From the NCBI GenBank assembly GCA_018398765.1, contig JAHBMJ010004650.1:93157-157156 (forward strand): a stretch of DNA of 64,000 nucleotides, in the 5' to 3' direction. Shown piece by piece: positions 12,632-23,103 of the stretch. The translations under genes and the position numbers were made by a program. The notes under the pieces were generated by a model that was not told the DNA's origin, searched no databases, and worked only from the letters and a program-made list of their open reading frames with translations. Source of the DNA: Chromera velia (taxonomy: Eukaryota > Sar > Chromeraceae). The stretch's first letter is position 1. Each line of letters opens with the position of its first letter.

Positions 12632-13005
12632 GGAGGAAGAAAGAAAGAAGGAAAGGAAACACACGAAACAGAAAAATCGCCCATCCCTCCCAACTTCCCA
12701 CCCACCTCGATGTTTCATGGACCACCCGACGACAATCTTTCTTGAAATGAATTTGTCGCACGAAAGAAGGAGGCACTGGTCTAAGGGTACAGACAGAAGG
12801 ACGGAAGGTCAAAGCAAAGCAAAGAAAGAAAGGATGGGAGGAAGCAAGGAAGGAATGAAGGAAAAAGGCCGTCCAACCGGACAGACGGAGACATGTGGGA
12901 GAGATTTTTTGGTTTTCCCCCCCCTCCCTGACCACCTCAAACAAACAGAAGGAGCACACACATCAGAAAGGGAACCCAGAGGCCCCCTCTGTTCCCGCCC
13001 TACCG
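10441..13005. other. Long region with no supported gene
   Basis: Normal base composition, with short frames on both strands and no recognisable domain. A (GAAA)n tract lies at 12569-12650. Several short frames have TGCAG acceptors nearby, but no exon chain with consistent phase could be built. It may hold the untranslated 3' region of the minus-strand gene at 13006-15213. Confidence 0.4.
12569..12650. repeat. (GAAA)n microsatellite
   Basis: A tetranucleotide tract with a few interruptions. It produces spurious Lys/Arg/Glu-rich frames on one strand and Phe/Ser-rich frames on the other. Confidence 0.9.
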
Positions 13006-15213
13006 TCATTCCCCCCACTGCCGAAAAGTCCCTCCCTGGCCACTCAGGCCTCTCACTGCCCCCCCCTGACTGCCTTCAGCACCGGAGGACGAAGAAGCAA
13101 AAGCCACGCCCCCACCCACCCCAGAAGAGCCAGAGAGAAGGAATGTAGAGGCAGCCCACACAGGAGCAGGAGGAGCCCCCCCCACCTGCGAAGAGGAGAA
13201 CGAGAACAGCCCCCCCTCTACGGACTTTCCACTGAAAACAGAACCGAAGGCAGATACACCCCCAAACCCCCCCTTTCCTCCAACCCCTCCCGGCTCCTGG
13301 TTTTCTTTGTCTTTCTCGGTCATGTTTTCTTTCAACCCTTCACTGAAGAGAGGCACAGTTGGCAGTCGCTGCAACCTCTTTCCCGTCCTCGCGTTTTTCG
13401 GGAGGTTGCCGAATGCGTCTGTTGGTGCAGATGGAGCCGGCACATGGGGGCACACTTCGGTCGGTCGAGGGACTGTCTGTCCGACCACACTCTCTGCCTG
13501 CGCGCACGACAGAGCTGCGACGGCAGTAGCCGACACCGTCTGTGTGCCTGTGACCCCTGTTGCCTGCACCACTGCACCCTGCAGGAAAGCTGCAGCACCA
13601 AACGCCTTCGGAGAGACGCGACGGGGGAACGGAAATTCCCCTCCTCCCACTCCCACCCCCCCTCTCCCCATGGGACCCTTTCCCTCCCCCCCGTGAGGTG
13701 CCACAGGGGTCCAGAGACGGAGCCCCCCCAATTCCCCTGCCACCTTTGTGCCCTGTGTCATGGGGGGACTGCAGCACTGATCTGTCGGGTTGACTTTCCC
13801 CTTCGCAGTCTGCGGATAGAACAGCGAATTGGCGTTTGGGAAGGGGGAAGACGGGTAAAGAGACGAGAGACGGTCCCCCTGTTGTCCCTGTGACTTGTCA
13901 AAAGGGAATTCACGCAAACCCCGGAGGGGGGTCGGGGGAGGCTGCACGGCTGGGGGCTCGAGGAAGGCCTTGCCTCCTCGCCCTGTGAGACCCACAGCGG
14001 AGAATGCTGTGGGTGCCCCCGGCACAAACAGGCTCTGTCGGTCTTGGGGGGGGATGGAGGAGGGGGGGCTGTCTCCGCAGGGCCCCGGAATGCACTTTCG
14101 GACCTGCACCAGGGGGGCAGCTGCTGCACCCTGCTGAGAGGAAATGTGAGGGAAGGGATGCGCGAATGTGCGGGCGGCTTTTGGATGTTGCCCTCTCTCT
14201 GCAGAGGCTCCTTCTCCTGCCGCTGTCAGCCCCCCCGCCCCAGTGGCACTGCACGAAGGCGTATCGGATGGGTTCCAGGGCTCTCCCATGGGAACATCGG
14301 CGTCCCCCCCAGCAGACACGCGGGAATGTGAATGGAGAGACCGCACGTGATGGGAAGGTGGAGGGGGTTTCACTGCAGTACCGGGAAGGGACGGTCTTGC
14401 TTTGACTGCGGTTCCAGGAAGTGAGTCCCCCCTTCGACCCCACTGCTGGGCTGCTTCCGATCGGTATCTGAGTGCCTGGGTCAGCGAGTGGGCGCGCGCG
14501 AGGCGGAATGCGGGGACCTCCCTGGGTCCTTCTGATGACTCCATACAGACGTCTCCCTCTCCCAAACCCAGTCCGGGAGTCCCTACTGAGGGAAAAACTC
14601 CCACACCGGCACCCCCGTGCACAAATGCAACGGTGCCTGGTGGGGACACGAGACCTTCGAGGGGCTGTCTGGGAGTGTGCACAGGCGGGAAACCTGCTGA
14701 CGAGTCGCTGGAAGGGAGAGAGTGCGGATGCTGAGGATGTTGCGCAGGCATCCCCATTGGGTGGTCCTGTGGAGTGGCGGCCTGCAAAGAAAGAAGAGGA
14801 GAGGACAAACTTTCTTCAAGGAGCACAACACAAGCCAGAATGCACAGTTGGAAGGTAATGATGTCAATTTCCTTAATTTTCGTGGACTCTGTTTCCCCAA
14901 AAGGGCCTACCTTCTGGATGGAATGAAGCCTCTGGTTCTTCGCAGGTTTGGGTTTACAAGCAGAGTCGTCAAGTCCTCTCTTTTCGACTGGGCGAGGAGC
15001 AGCATCTGCCTGCGTGTCGATGTGCATTCGCTTCCGTGCTTTGCCCACACGACCCTTCGCACCCTGCTTGGCCGGGGCGTTTGGTTCGGCATTCAAATCA
15101 CCAGCCAGTCGGGGAGTGAGCAACGCTGGAGAAAAGAGACAGTTACAAGAGTACCGAAAATTTTGAACTCTTCTCTGGCCTCCAGGAACGAGAGATCTTG
15201 TAGGATCGTGCAT
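13006..15213 (-). CDS. Pro/Gly/Ser-rich protein of unknown function, 692 aa
   Basis: Two exons are inferred on the minus strand, 15213-14911 and 14781-13006, with phase 0 at the junction (donor AAG|GTAGGC, acceptor TTTGCAG). The 129-nt intron has no stop in frame, so retention would still code. The N-terminal 100 residues are basic and contain an RKRMHID nuclear-localisation-like patch. The rest is low complexity, with two LPGTAVK repeats and Pro/Gly tracts. The C-terminus has several FG dipeptides among Ser and Gly (GGFGG, AFGSVFSG). That is faintly reminiscent of FG nucleoporins, but this is only a resemblance. The ATG at 15213 was chosen as the first in frame. It diverges from the zinc-finger gene at 16477. 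The long open frame argues that it is real; its function is unknown. Confidence 0.55.
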   Translation of the reverse strand: MHDPTRSLVPGGQRRVQNFRYSCNCLFSPALLTPRLAGDLNAEPNAPAKQGAKGRVGKARKRMHIDTQADAAPRPVEKRGLDDSACKPKPAKNQRLHSIQKVGPFGETESTKIKEIDIITFQLCILACVVLLEESLSSPLLSLQAATPQDHPMGMPAQHPQHPHSLPSSDSSAGFPPVHTPRQPLEGLVSPPGTVAFVHGGAGVGVFPSVGTPGLGLGEGDVCMESSEGPREVPAFRLARAHSLTQALRYRSEAAQQWGRRGDSLPGTAVKARPSLPGTAVKPPPPSHHVRSLHSHSRVSAGGDADVPMGEPWNPSDTPSCSATGAGGLTAAGEGASAERGQHPKAARTFAHPFPHISSQQGAAAAPLVQVRKCIPGPCGDSPPSSIPPQDRQSLFVPGAPTAFSAVGLTGRGGKAFLEPPAVQPPPTPLRGLREFPFDKSQGQQGDRLSSLYPSSPFPNANSLFYPQTAKGKVNPTDQCCSPPMTQGTKVAGELGGLRLWTPVAPHGGEGKGPMGRGGVGVGGGEFPFPRRVSPKAFGAAAFLQGAVVQATGVTGTQTVSATAVAALSCAQAESVVGQTVPRPTEVCPHVPAPSAPTDAFGNLPKNARTGKRLQRLPTVPLFSEGLKENMTEKDKENQEPGGVGGKGGFGGVSAFGSVFSGKSVEGGLFSFSSSQVGGAPPAPVWAASTFLLSGSSGVGGGVAFASSSSGAEGSQGGAVRGLSGQGGTFRQWGE

Positions 15214-16476
15214 AATGGTAGGCAGTCGTTCCAATTTCTGTGCCGTCTTGCTGCACCTTGTTTCGCGGTTTCAATCTGAGTTGAAATCAGGTTCCTTCAG
15301 TCTGCTTTCTGCGTACAAAAAATCTTTTCTGACTTCGATTCGCTTCTGCACAACTCCACCTGTAAACAGGTCGAAGAAGGGCGTTTCAGCTTCTGTTGTG
15401 CTGTCTATGAATCCTGTACTACCAAGAACAGAAATTTAGCGGCCCCCCAGTGTTAATCTCTGCTGTCAGAATGGGTCAGATCGATTGTCGATGGGCATCT
15501 CAGGAAATTTTCAGGAATTCTCAGGATGCATCTCTTTGCGCGCGGCGGCGCGCACCGCGCGCGCGGACGGCCCGCGATCCAGCGCCCCCAGCTACCGATC
15601 CAGCCCGCAGCGCCGCGCGCGCCCATGCATGCGTCATGCATGCATGCACTCCATTCATCTCCATTCGACCGGCCAGGCTGAGTCCATCCTCGGACCGCGT
15701 GTCACAACCAATGATCGGCAACATTTCAATGACAACCAATGGGCGACCGTCGACCAACATGCCGTCAACACTCTCTCCAAGTGTAGACAGAAGAATTAAA
15801 GACCCTCATAAGACCTATTCCTGTAAGGTGAGCATCCAGATAGGATTTTGAAGCTGTACGTGTTCCAGACGTCTGACCTGAATCCCGTCTCCGGTCTTCT
15901 CAATCGCTCCCCGCAATCTGTGGTCAGCGTCGTCTGTACGTATATACGTGTATCGCTGCATAGCTGCGATGTATATTTCTGACATCAATTTCATTGTTTT
16001 CCCTCTTCTGCACAACTCCTTGATTCTTGGTCGTCTGCCCTGCTTTTTTAATTTTTTTTGTGAAGCCTGCATCTATTATATATAAAAAGACAAAGCCGGC
16101 TGCCAGCACACTGCAGTGCATTTTGAAAGTTGAGGTGCAGTAACGTGAAAGCCCAAACTCCCTTCCTTTGCTTGTGCCGACCCGCTCTGCGTGTTTGTCA
16201 GACAGAAGAAGGACTTGCCCGGGCTAGGCAATCTGAAAGCTACCCGTTCGCATGCCCGTCTATCTGTCCATACATGTCTCTCTCCGTTTCGGCCAACATT
16301 GAAGCCAGTTGTGCACATATGCCCATTCGCTGACAAAGAATCGCTTCCTCGATTCATGTGCTAAGTTCTGATGCTGCCGGCTGCTTTGTTGCCTGCTTCC
16401 ACGCCACGGAGGCAGGGAGGGAGGGAGTGGAATCCTCGACCCTTGATCGTGCGGCTGTGCAGGCACGCTCTGTTGG
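15214..16476. promoter_or_regulatory. Divergent intergenic region with CpG-rich block and TGCATGC motifs
   Basis: The gap separates two head-to-head genes. A strongly CG-rich block lies at 15537-15625. It is followed at once by TGCATGCG (15626-15633) and two overlapping TGCATGCA (15637-15648). YGCATGCR is a known promoter element in coccidian apicomplexans, and TGCATGCA is bound by ApiAP2 factors there. Use here is inference. A CAG just before 16471 could end a 5' UTR intron of the downstream gene. Confidence 0.5.
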
Positions 16477-17523
16477 ATGATGACGCTTTCTCAAAAGGCT
16501 TGGGAAGACTACCTTACCTGGCTGGAGAGGGAGACCGTCAGGGGGGGTGACACGCAAGAAAGGCCCCCTGCCCCCCCTCCTCAAGCGCGGCAAAAAGTCA
16601 CGCCCCAGATGGATCGGTGGCAGAAGAGTTGGACCGCTGGGAAGTGCGGTCGTCCGTGCTGCTTCTCTTCACATTGTGCCTCCCACAGGTGCTCTGCATG
16701 CGGTCAATCTGTGACTGCAAAAACACCCCCTCTGAACAGATATGTTTGCGTGGGGTGTCTGAGAGAGGCGAAATTCGATGAGAGTGGTAACGCCGTTGCG
16801 ATGGAGCTCTGCCATCAGTGCTTCCAGAACGGGGACGCTCTCCATGACCACTCTGCTTTTGTTTTGGTGGAGGGAAGCTCGGGGGTCCACTTGCCTGTGG
16901 ACAGAACACACGGAATAGCGCAACGCTTCGTGATCTCTCGTGGCAACCTTGAGGAGCTTCCTCTTGAGTCGTACGCTCCCGAAATGGATTGTTTCTGCTG
17001 CATGCAGGAGCTGTCGGCTGACAGTCGACGAGGGTTCACTGCCGTCGGTTGTGTGGCCTCTCCGCGGCACGGGGCCCAACAGGGGCTTTTTCAAGGAGAT
17101 GGGTTGGTGGACGGGAAGCTGTATGCATGCGAAGAGTGCACAATGAAGATGTTGCAACACGCAGGAAGGTTGGAATATTGCGCCAGAGAAGAAAACGCTC
17201 TGCCGGTCATGTGCCCAGTGTGTCAGTTTGAGGCTGAGCGTGCAGCCTGGAAACTCCAGTTTGCCTCCATCTCTGCACGAATCGACGAAGAGTCATTCCC
17301 CATGAATAGAAGCCGATTTGTCTCCCAGATTATCCCGGAGCTGAACGAATCAGTTGAAATGACACCTATCGACGTGAAATCAGAATCAGTGTGCTCACTT
17401 CTTGCCAAGGAGCAAGAGGGAAGGCTGTCAAGAGAGGGCCTCTCTTCTGTTATTCGGAATGCCCTGAAATCTCTCCACCCGCAACGCTGGTTACATCAAC
17501 TTATTGACGAAGTGGTCCGCTGA
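16477..17523 (+). CDS. ZZ-type plus RING-like zinc-finger protein, 348 aa
   Basis: A single exon starts at ATGATG (16477). Residues 71-130 carry a ZZ-type pattern: C72-x2-C75, C91-x2-C94 after an R-Y motif, C112-x2-C115, then H123 and H125. An insert separates the second and third pairs. Residues 171-250 carry a second metal-binding pattern: C172-x2-C175, C192, H198, C218-x2-C221 and C246-P-V-C249, the last resembling the final pair of a RING finger. The remainder is helical and ends in a leucine-rich tail (VIRNALKSLHP). ZZ and RING modules together suggest a ubiquitin-pathway adaptor or E3 ligase. This is inference from motif spacing. An AATAAA occurs shortly after the stop, near 17538. Confidence 0.72.
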   Translation: MMTLSQKAWEDYLTWLERETVRGGDTQERPPAPPPQARQKVTPQMDRWQKSWTAGKCGRPCCFSSHCASHRCSACGQSVTAKTPPLNRYVCVGCLREAKFDESGNAVAMELCHQCFQNGDALHDHSAFVLVEGSSGVHLPVDRTHGIAQRFVISRGNLEELPLESYAPEMDCFCCMQELSADSRRGFTAVGCVASPRHGAQQGLFQGDGLVDGKLYACEECTMKMLQHAGRLEYCAREENALPVMCPVCQFEAERAAWKLQFASISARIDEESFPMNRSRFVSQIIPELNESVEMTPIDVKSESVCSLLAKEQEGRLSREGLSSVIRNALKSLHPQRWLHQLIDEVVR

Positions 17524-17829
17524 CTAGTCCGCTGAGCAATAAATGATACTGAATGTACTAATTTCGGGGGGGGGGGAAGGTGGGCCGAGCTAAGCCATTG
17601 GTGTGTCAAATACTCGATCTTTTCCATAATTCTTCACAGTCTGAAGAAAGTCAAAAGAGCACCCAAAGTTTTCAACATGCAGCGTTTGATCGGATTGAAT
17701 CCCCGGTTAACTTGAATTTACAACAAGCTTTCCCCTCCTCTCATCGCATGTTTGTGTTTCTTCTTTGTAACAGATCTACCCCTGGTCTCTACTCCTTTTC
17801 CGCCCTCCCATGTTGTGCCCTCACAGTAA

Positions 17830-18177
17830 CCAACGGCTCTCTCCGGTTTTTTACGTCTGCTCTCATTTAACCCGCAAGAAGAGAGCAATGCACTGTCTGT
17901 TGGATGTAGCGACCACAAACTCTGTGTACATGACTCTTGTATCCGATGTGTTGATGACTTCATGCATAGACTTTCTTCATGTGCCAAGTGGCTGGATGAA
18001 AGGGAATTCCTGCGTTGCCTGGCTGAGCTGGAATCCATTGGTTCTAATGATTGTAGCTGCCCACTCCCCGGTGCAACTACATCTGATCTTTTCATCCGTG
18101 ATGTCATCCGATCACTTCTTCACTCGCATCCGGCCTCCCTATTTGATGTCTGTCTCCCAATTCTGGAAAGTGATTAA
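17830..18177 (+). CDS. Exon-like Cys-rich frame, possible 3' exon of an unknown gene
   Basis: A frame open from about 17837 to the TGA-free stretch ending at 18177 encodes a Cys/His-rich segment (GCSDHKLC, HDSCIRC). It continues as a helical region with VIRSLLHSHP and a stop after ILESD. The tail resembles the end of the zinc-finger protein just upstream (VIRNALKSLHP), so it may be a diverged tandem copy or fragment. A CACAG acceptor lies at its left side, but no upstream exon with matching phase was found. An overlapping frame is also open, so the choice rests on the Cys pattern and tail resemblance. Confidence 0.35.
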   Translation, partial: PTALSGFLRLLSFNPQEESNALSVGCSDHKLCVHDSCIRCVDDFMHRLSSCAKWLDEREFLRCLAELESIGSNDCSCPLPGATTSDLFIRDVIRSLLHSHPASLFDVCLPILESD

Positions 18178-18790
18178 TTAAAAAACTCGACAGGCGCCTT
18201 AGCAAACAACAACCATGCATGTATGCACCGCCCGGGAGCTTAATGATCCAACTGGGGTTAGACATCCTCTAACTAACTAACTAATTAGACCTAGTAATAG
18301 ACTGCATCGGGGTTAATCAATTATATTAAAAGGCCCATGCTTAAAGGCTTAAGTTAAAGCATCTAATAAAAAAAAAGTTGGCCGGCTGGGCCGCTTAAAT
18401 GCTACACTTCCTATTTTAGATCCGGCCATAGAAGATACAGTAATACCGTATGCCTTACATAGCCCTATAATACCTTAATAATGATTCTATTTAGATTTAG
18501 TCTATAATTAGGCCTATATTACCTATATAATCTTAAATGTACATAATTTTGCGTAGAATTTCGTATATAATTTTGCTTAGAAAAGAGCTTACAGTCGTGT
18601 AAATGGCGAAGGAGATGTGAGGCTATATTATAGCCTATATAAGAAATGTTTAGCATATCATTACCTCCATATCGTTTCAAACATACATTCATGAAGACTC
18701 TTCACAAACGTAACTTCATTAGCAATTTAATTTATTTTCAGATGAGTCACGAGTGTACAAGAACCCGATAATTAAGAAATCAATTATCGT
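18178..18790. other. A+T-rich island 2, at a convergent gene junction
   Basis: Abruptly A+T-rich sequence with words such as CTAACTAACTAATTAG and AGGCCTATATTACCTATATA. It begins at the end of the exon-like frame and stops near 18790. No gene is seen. It lies between plus-strand genes on its left and the minus-strand F-box-like gene on its right. Confidence 0.55.
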
Positions 18791-18990
18791 CTCCTCCTCT
18801 TAAATCCTCAAACAAGCAAGGCGTATGCAGAGACGCTCTCACTCGACTTGCACATATACATGCAGAACCCAGAGGACATCCGACATCGATCCAGGTCAAG
18901 GACGGGGGGCAGGTCGGGCGAAGCGATAGAAAGATGGGCGGACGGACACACAGGTGAAACCTCATCGATCGTTTAACACTGGGGTCACTT

Positions 18991-19187
<197 letters not shown>

Positions 19188-19636
19188 CAGGCACTTCGTC
19201 ACGCACCAAAATCACAGTCTCATCGTGACTGATCGACAGAGAGGCCCTGTCTTTTTTTCTTCCAGTCTCTTTCTTACGTGCAGATTGAGGTCACAGCGAG
19301 AAAAGAAAAGCAGGCTAGCTGACATGCCTGGCATACGATCTTGAGCGCAGGCAGACGCCATCTTGATCTACTTGAAACCCCCCCCCGCCCATCGCTCCAT
19401 GCAGCCAGTTCTTTGATGAACCAACCCTCCAGTCCCGGACCCGTTTCTCAGTTAGAGAAAGTGAGGGAGGGGGGGAGGGAGGGAGGGAGGGAGATCCATT
19501 CAGAGAAATGCAGGAATGCCCTTCTGAATGTGGGTGGCGGCTCATCGCAAGCAGGCATGAGTGAGAAGCCGTCACGATGCCGAAGACCATGAGTCGAAAG
19601 TCCAAAGTCTGGAAGCGCCTTTTCTCAACCACACAC

Positions 19637-20523
19637 CTCGAAAATGTAGGCCGCCTGAGTGGCTACATGAGCTGGTCGCGTCTTCATCCACAGAACAACA
19701 TGAGCTTCTTCTCTAAGCACACCCACGTCCCTGAGTGCATGATTCCAAAGGAAGAGAAGAGAACGAGAACCACTGAGAAAGGAGAGTCACACCGACCAAC
19801 CCACCTTCCCACGTTGAACATTGGATGGGAATAGTTCAGGGCTCCCGTGTATGAGTAGAGCAGAGCAGCAGTGTAACCTGTCTGCTACCAGCCTCTGCTT
19901 CCTTTGGGGCGTAATGAGGGAACGACCTGGACAGAAAACTGCCTGTTGGGTTCTGCCTGGTCAGCCCGTGTCACTGGCCGACTTACGGCGTCTCTCTCCC
20001 TTTCCATGTTGTGGGGCACTGTGGCACTGCAGTGGCGGTGCAGAAGAACTCCGAAGAACCGCGCGAAACGCAAGTGTGGCATGGTATGCTCAATGGATAG
20101 AGCCCTCTGCCTGACTTTCGTGCTCACGCCAGAGAGACGGACAATGTCTTTGATCTCCAAGAAAAGGCCCAGACCCTTCGACCACGTATCCACTCTGAGC
20201 TCCAAACCCCTCCCTTCTGTATCTAGTGCAGAAGAACAAGAAGACGGTGGCAGCGTCTGAGAATTTGTCGTCAGCGTACGCAGGATGTCTGTGCCTTGAC
20301 TTCCGATTCCTGGCCACTCCGTTCTTTCCCCTGGAGCGGAGGAGGAGGAGGCACTTGAGGTGGGGTTTGCAGTCTCCTTGTGCTCCTCCTCTCCACTCGC
20401 AAGGGCTGCAGTGGAGAGCGGCCAATTTTGTGAGCCGGTTCGCTCCTCAAACTCCTCTCTTTCCTTCCGCTCCATTTCATCTCCTTTCTCCTGCCGACGA
20501 TCACCGGTCACAGAAAAGGACAT
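19637..20523 (-). CDS. F-box-like protein, 3' exons unresolved
   Basis: Three minus-strand exons are inferred: 20523-19987 (phase 0 out, donor GCC|GTAAGT), 19884-19805 (phase 2 out) and 19772-19637 (phase 0 out). They total 251 codons. The N-terminal 100 residues are acidic and Ser-rich. Exon 1 then holds LFLEIKDIVRLSGVSTKV, which matches the second half of an F-box (helix, then D-L-x-R-L-x-x-V). Exons 2 and 3 give hydrophobic helical sequence without a known motif. An acceptor just 5' of the ATG suggests a 5' UTR intron. A final exon could not be placed to the left, so the end given is where support stops. This would be the second F-box-type gene within 20 kb. The first exon is fairly secure; the other two rest on phase and openness. 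Confidence 0.45.
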
Positions 20524-21656
20524 GTGGGACCTACGGAAGCAGAAAGTGACATCAGCACAACACTGTGACACAACAGAAATCGAGACGGCTTTGCGTGCAG
20601 TCTGAAAGTCTGAATAGATTGAAGTCAGACCTCAGCGCGTTGTGGATCCCTTTGTGCCTTCAATACTTCGACCTCGAAAATCTGTATATATGAAGTTGGA
20701 CACAGTCTCACTGGCCCATCCTGCATGCCTTTCTAAGCTAAACATGGCGAAAGGCAATATGGCTAGACCTCCTAGCTTTGCTGGTGAGCCACGCTCGCGC
20801 GTTTTGCGCGCGCAGCATATAGGCCGGTGCGGGCGCTAATGAGAAATCTATATAATTTTGTCATTTTCAAGTGCGTTCGCAATTCGCACGCGGAGTGAAG
20901 GCCCAGCCGGGGCTATTGCAGCGGCGCAGGCACCGAGGGACACAGGACACTGACGGCGATTGGGAGTAAATGGAGAACCTAAGTTTTGAAACTAAACTTC
21001 TAGACTGAACCGAATGCATTTAAATTATTATCATTTATAAAAAAATAAAAATAAATAAAAATCAATCAATCATACAAAGCGTCGGGCTACGTCAGGCCCC
21101 TTACGACAATAAGGACTGGGAGTAAACACTAAGTGACTAATTCTAACTGAAGACTAGACAAAAGGGTTAGATGACAAGAGATGATAAAGACTATGTATTT
21201 TAAAATTATTTATTACCCCCTTGTCACTATCGACTCCTTGAACTGAGGCTACAGAAGTTCGGAATAGTCTTGAACTTTGTTGCAGAAGTTTGGAGTGTGC
21301 TTTGACATATAGGGTGCAGAACTTTGGAGGATGTTGCGGCCGAAAGCTGCAAAACGTTGACGTAACGAAGTCACCGCGGCACAGCGACGTCGATGCGCAA
21401 TCAAGACATGCACGTCCCGAGCTGCCCGCAATATCGACGTATGCATGGATATATCTAGGGATATATATTCTGCGTACGTGCGTTTCAAGCCATTCCAAGC
21501 ATCTGTACACACTTGCACAAACTGTTAGAGAAAGACTGACTATCAGATTTTAGTCACAGTGATTCTTTCTTATACTTTCTTGTCTTGTACAGGTTTTTCT
21601 TCGAATGCACCTGCAGTGTCGTAATCGATCGCAATCGATCTTCTTCTTCTGTTGTT
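20524..21656. other. Upstream region of F-box-like gene and diverged A+T-rich repeat
   Basis: A CG-rich block (CGCTCGCGCGTTTTGCGCGC) near 20790-20812 probably belongs to the promoter of the minus-strand gene. From about 20990 to 21345 the sequence is A+T-rich. It contains AAAATCAATCAA with CAAAGCG, the word GTCACTATCGACT (21225-21237), and three imperfect copies of a GCAGAACTTTGG-like word. The same modules recur, rearranged, at 31560-31740. Confidence 0.4.
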
Positions 21657-21661
21657 GCTGA
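21657..21661. repeat. Left target-site duplication (GCTGA) of the outer LTR element
   Basis: GCTGA directly precedes the left LTR. The same five bases directly follow the right LTR at 30840-30844. Confidence 0.8.
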
Positions 21662-21987
21662 TGTTAAAGGTGTACAGGGCTCAATCTATTACAATGGCTT
21701 CTTAGCAGTGTGGTGGCTAGATGACAGAGGCTCAACATACAGACTGGTCTTAAGGGAGTTCACTAGACAGAAAGTTTGACAAACAATGGTCATAATGCTA
21801 AGTCCATCATCATACCCTTTCAATATCCTTTCAATGGCTTCAAACAGAACGCATGCTTCACTGCAAGTATCCATCAGTACACAAACGTACGCGCTCATCG
21901 ATCCCATGCCCATACTCCGTGCGAGCAGCCCGTTAAGCAGATAAGTGCCCCATCAGCCTTGCGGCGGCGCCTCGTACAGGCCCTACA
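21662..21987 (-). repeat. Left LTR of the outer element
   Basis: Same length as the right copy, with about 19-20 differences over 326 bp by eye. It carries a 74-codon minus-strand frame that is also open in the other copy, which may be a coincidence of recent common origin. Confidence 0.8.
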
Positions 21988-22747
21988 TCTGCCTGCTCGC
22001 CAAGGCCGACGTCCACGCTCAGCTCACATTTCCTTTCTTTTGTCTCACCATCTCTCTGAGTCACCATCTCACCCTACATCTGCCCGCTCTCAAAGCAAAC
22101 GAACTAATAAAAACGGAAATCAAGTGACCACACGATACTAATCAACAGGCTTGAATCTGTACACACATCTGCAGTCGACCTCCGAAACGCAAGTGTTTGG
22201 CTCAGTACACCCTCTTACGCCATCCGCTAAAGCCCCTGAGCGCTCAATTACCAGTCGACTATTCAGGGTACACGCTGGCCTCCAGTCCTAAAGGACCGTA
22301 ATGCCTCCCATCTCCAGCCTACAATACACTCAGTATGCTGTACACGCTACCCTCTCTACACCTCTCCGTTTTATCTTTTCCCCTCGGGCCCCCCGCTGCG
22401 CCAAGGCCAAATTCGCAAGTAGCCCGCTTATTGATGTGCAGCTCCATGCTACTTCAGACATACTTTGTTCACGCTTCCGTTCTCCAAACGCTGTCTGCTG
22501 CTACCCCTACTGCGAGGTGGTGATGTTCTGCTTGATGCTCTGCAGAACATGTTCAACCTGCTGGGTAACCTCTGCAGGAATTTTCGAAACACTGCGACTA
22601 CACACGCACAAATGCAGCCGCAAACGGTGTACACTTTTCTTTGAACAAGACCATCACGAAACTGGAGAACGCGGTTAAATAGAATCAATACACTCTCAGT
22701 GACTCTCTCTGATCTGCACTCTTCTTATTCACTGCGTTAGTGTCATA

Positions 22748-22752
22748 GTCAC
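22748..22752. repeat. Left target-site duplication (GTCAC) of copia element 1
   Basis: GTCAC precedes the left LTR. An identical GTCAC follows the right LTR at 28622-28626. Confidence 0.85.
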
Positions 22753-22966
22753 TGTTGGGATTTCTCCCTGGGCCGCTTTCCGGGGCCGTTGGCAGTAGGC
22801 CGCGCGCGCATAGAGAGGCGTGATACACAGAGATGCAGAGTTGCAATGTAGCAATGCATAGCAATGCATGCAAAAACTGATCGATCTATCGTAGCGTATA
22901 TCTCTGGCTAAAGCCAAGACAGACGGCCTCTCTTATAAACCTGAAAGTATGACGGAATCTTTATCA
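22753..22966 (+). repeat. 5' LTR of copia element 1
   Basis: Begins TGTT and ends ATCA; 214 bp, matching the 3' copy at about 98%. It contains TGCATGC-type words near 22857-22871. Confidence 0.9.
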
Positions 22967-23103
22967 ATCAGTGGTCAGACTTGATTGTATTTTGAGTGCA
23001 CTGCTTCTTTTCTCTGGTCGCCATGGCTCACGGGACGCGTCTTGCTTCGGTTGAGTAAGAAGTGGTTGCATTACGTAAGGGCTAGGCAGAGATCCTTTCT
23101 CTT

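Noticed and set aside
12895-13893. 332-codon plus-strand frame
   Set aside because: It overlaps the better-supported minus-strand Pro/Gly-rich gene, lacks splice logic and has the composition of an antisense shadow.
19340-19609. Terminal exon of the F-box-like gene
   Set aside because: An open frame with a stop exists, but the implied intron would be under 30 nt, which is too short to accept.
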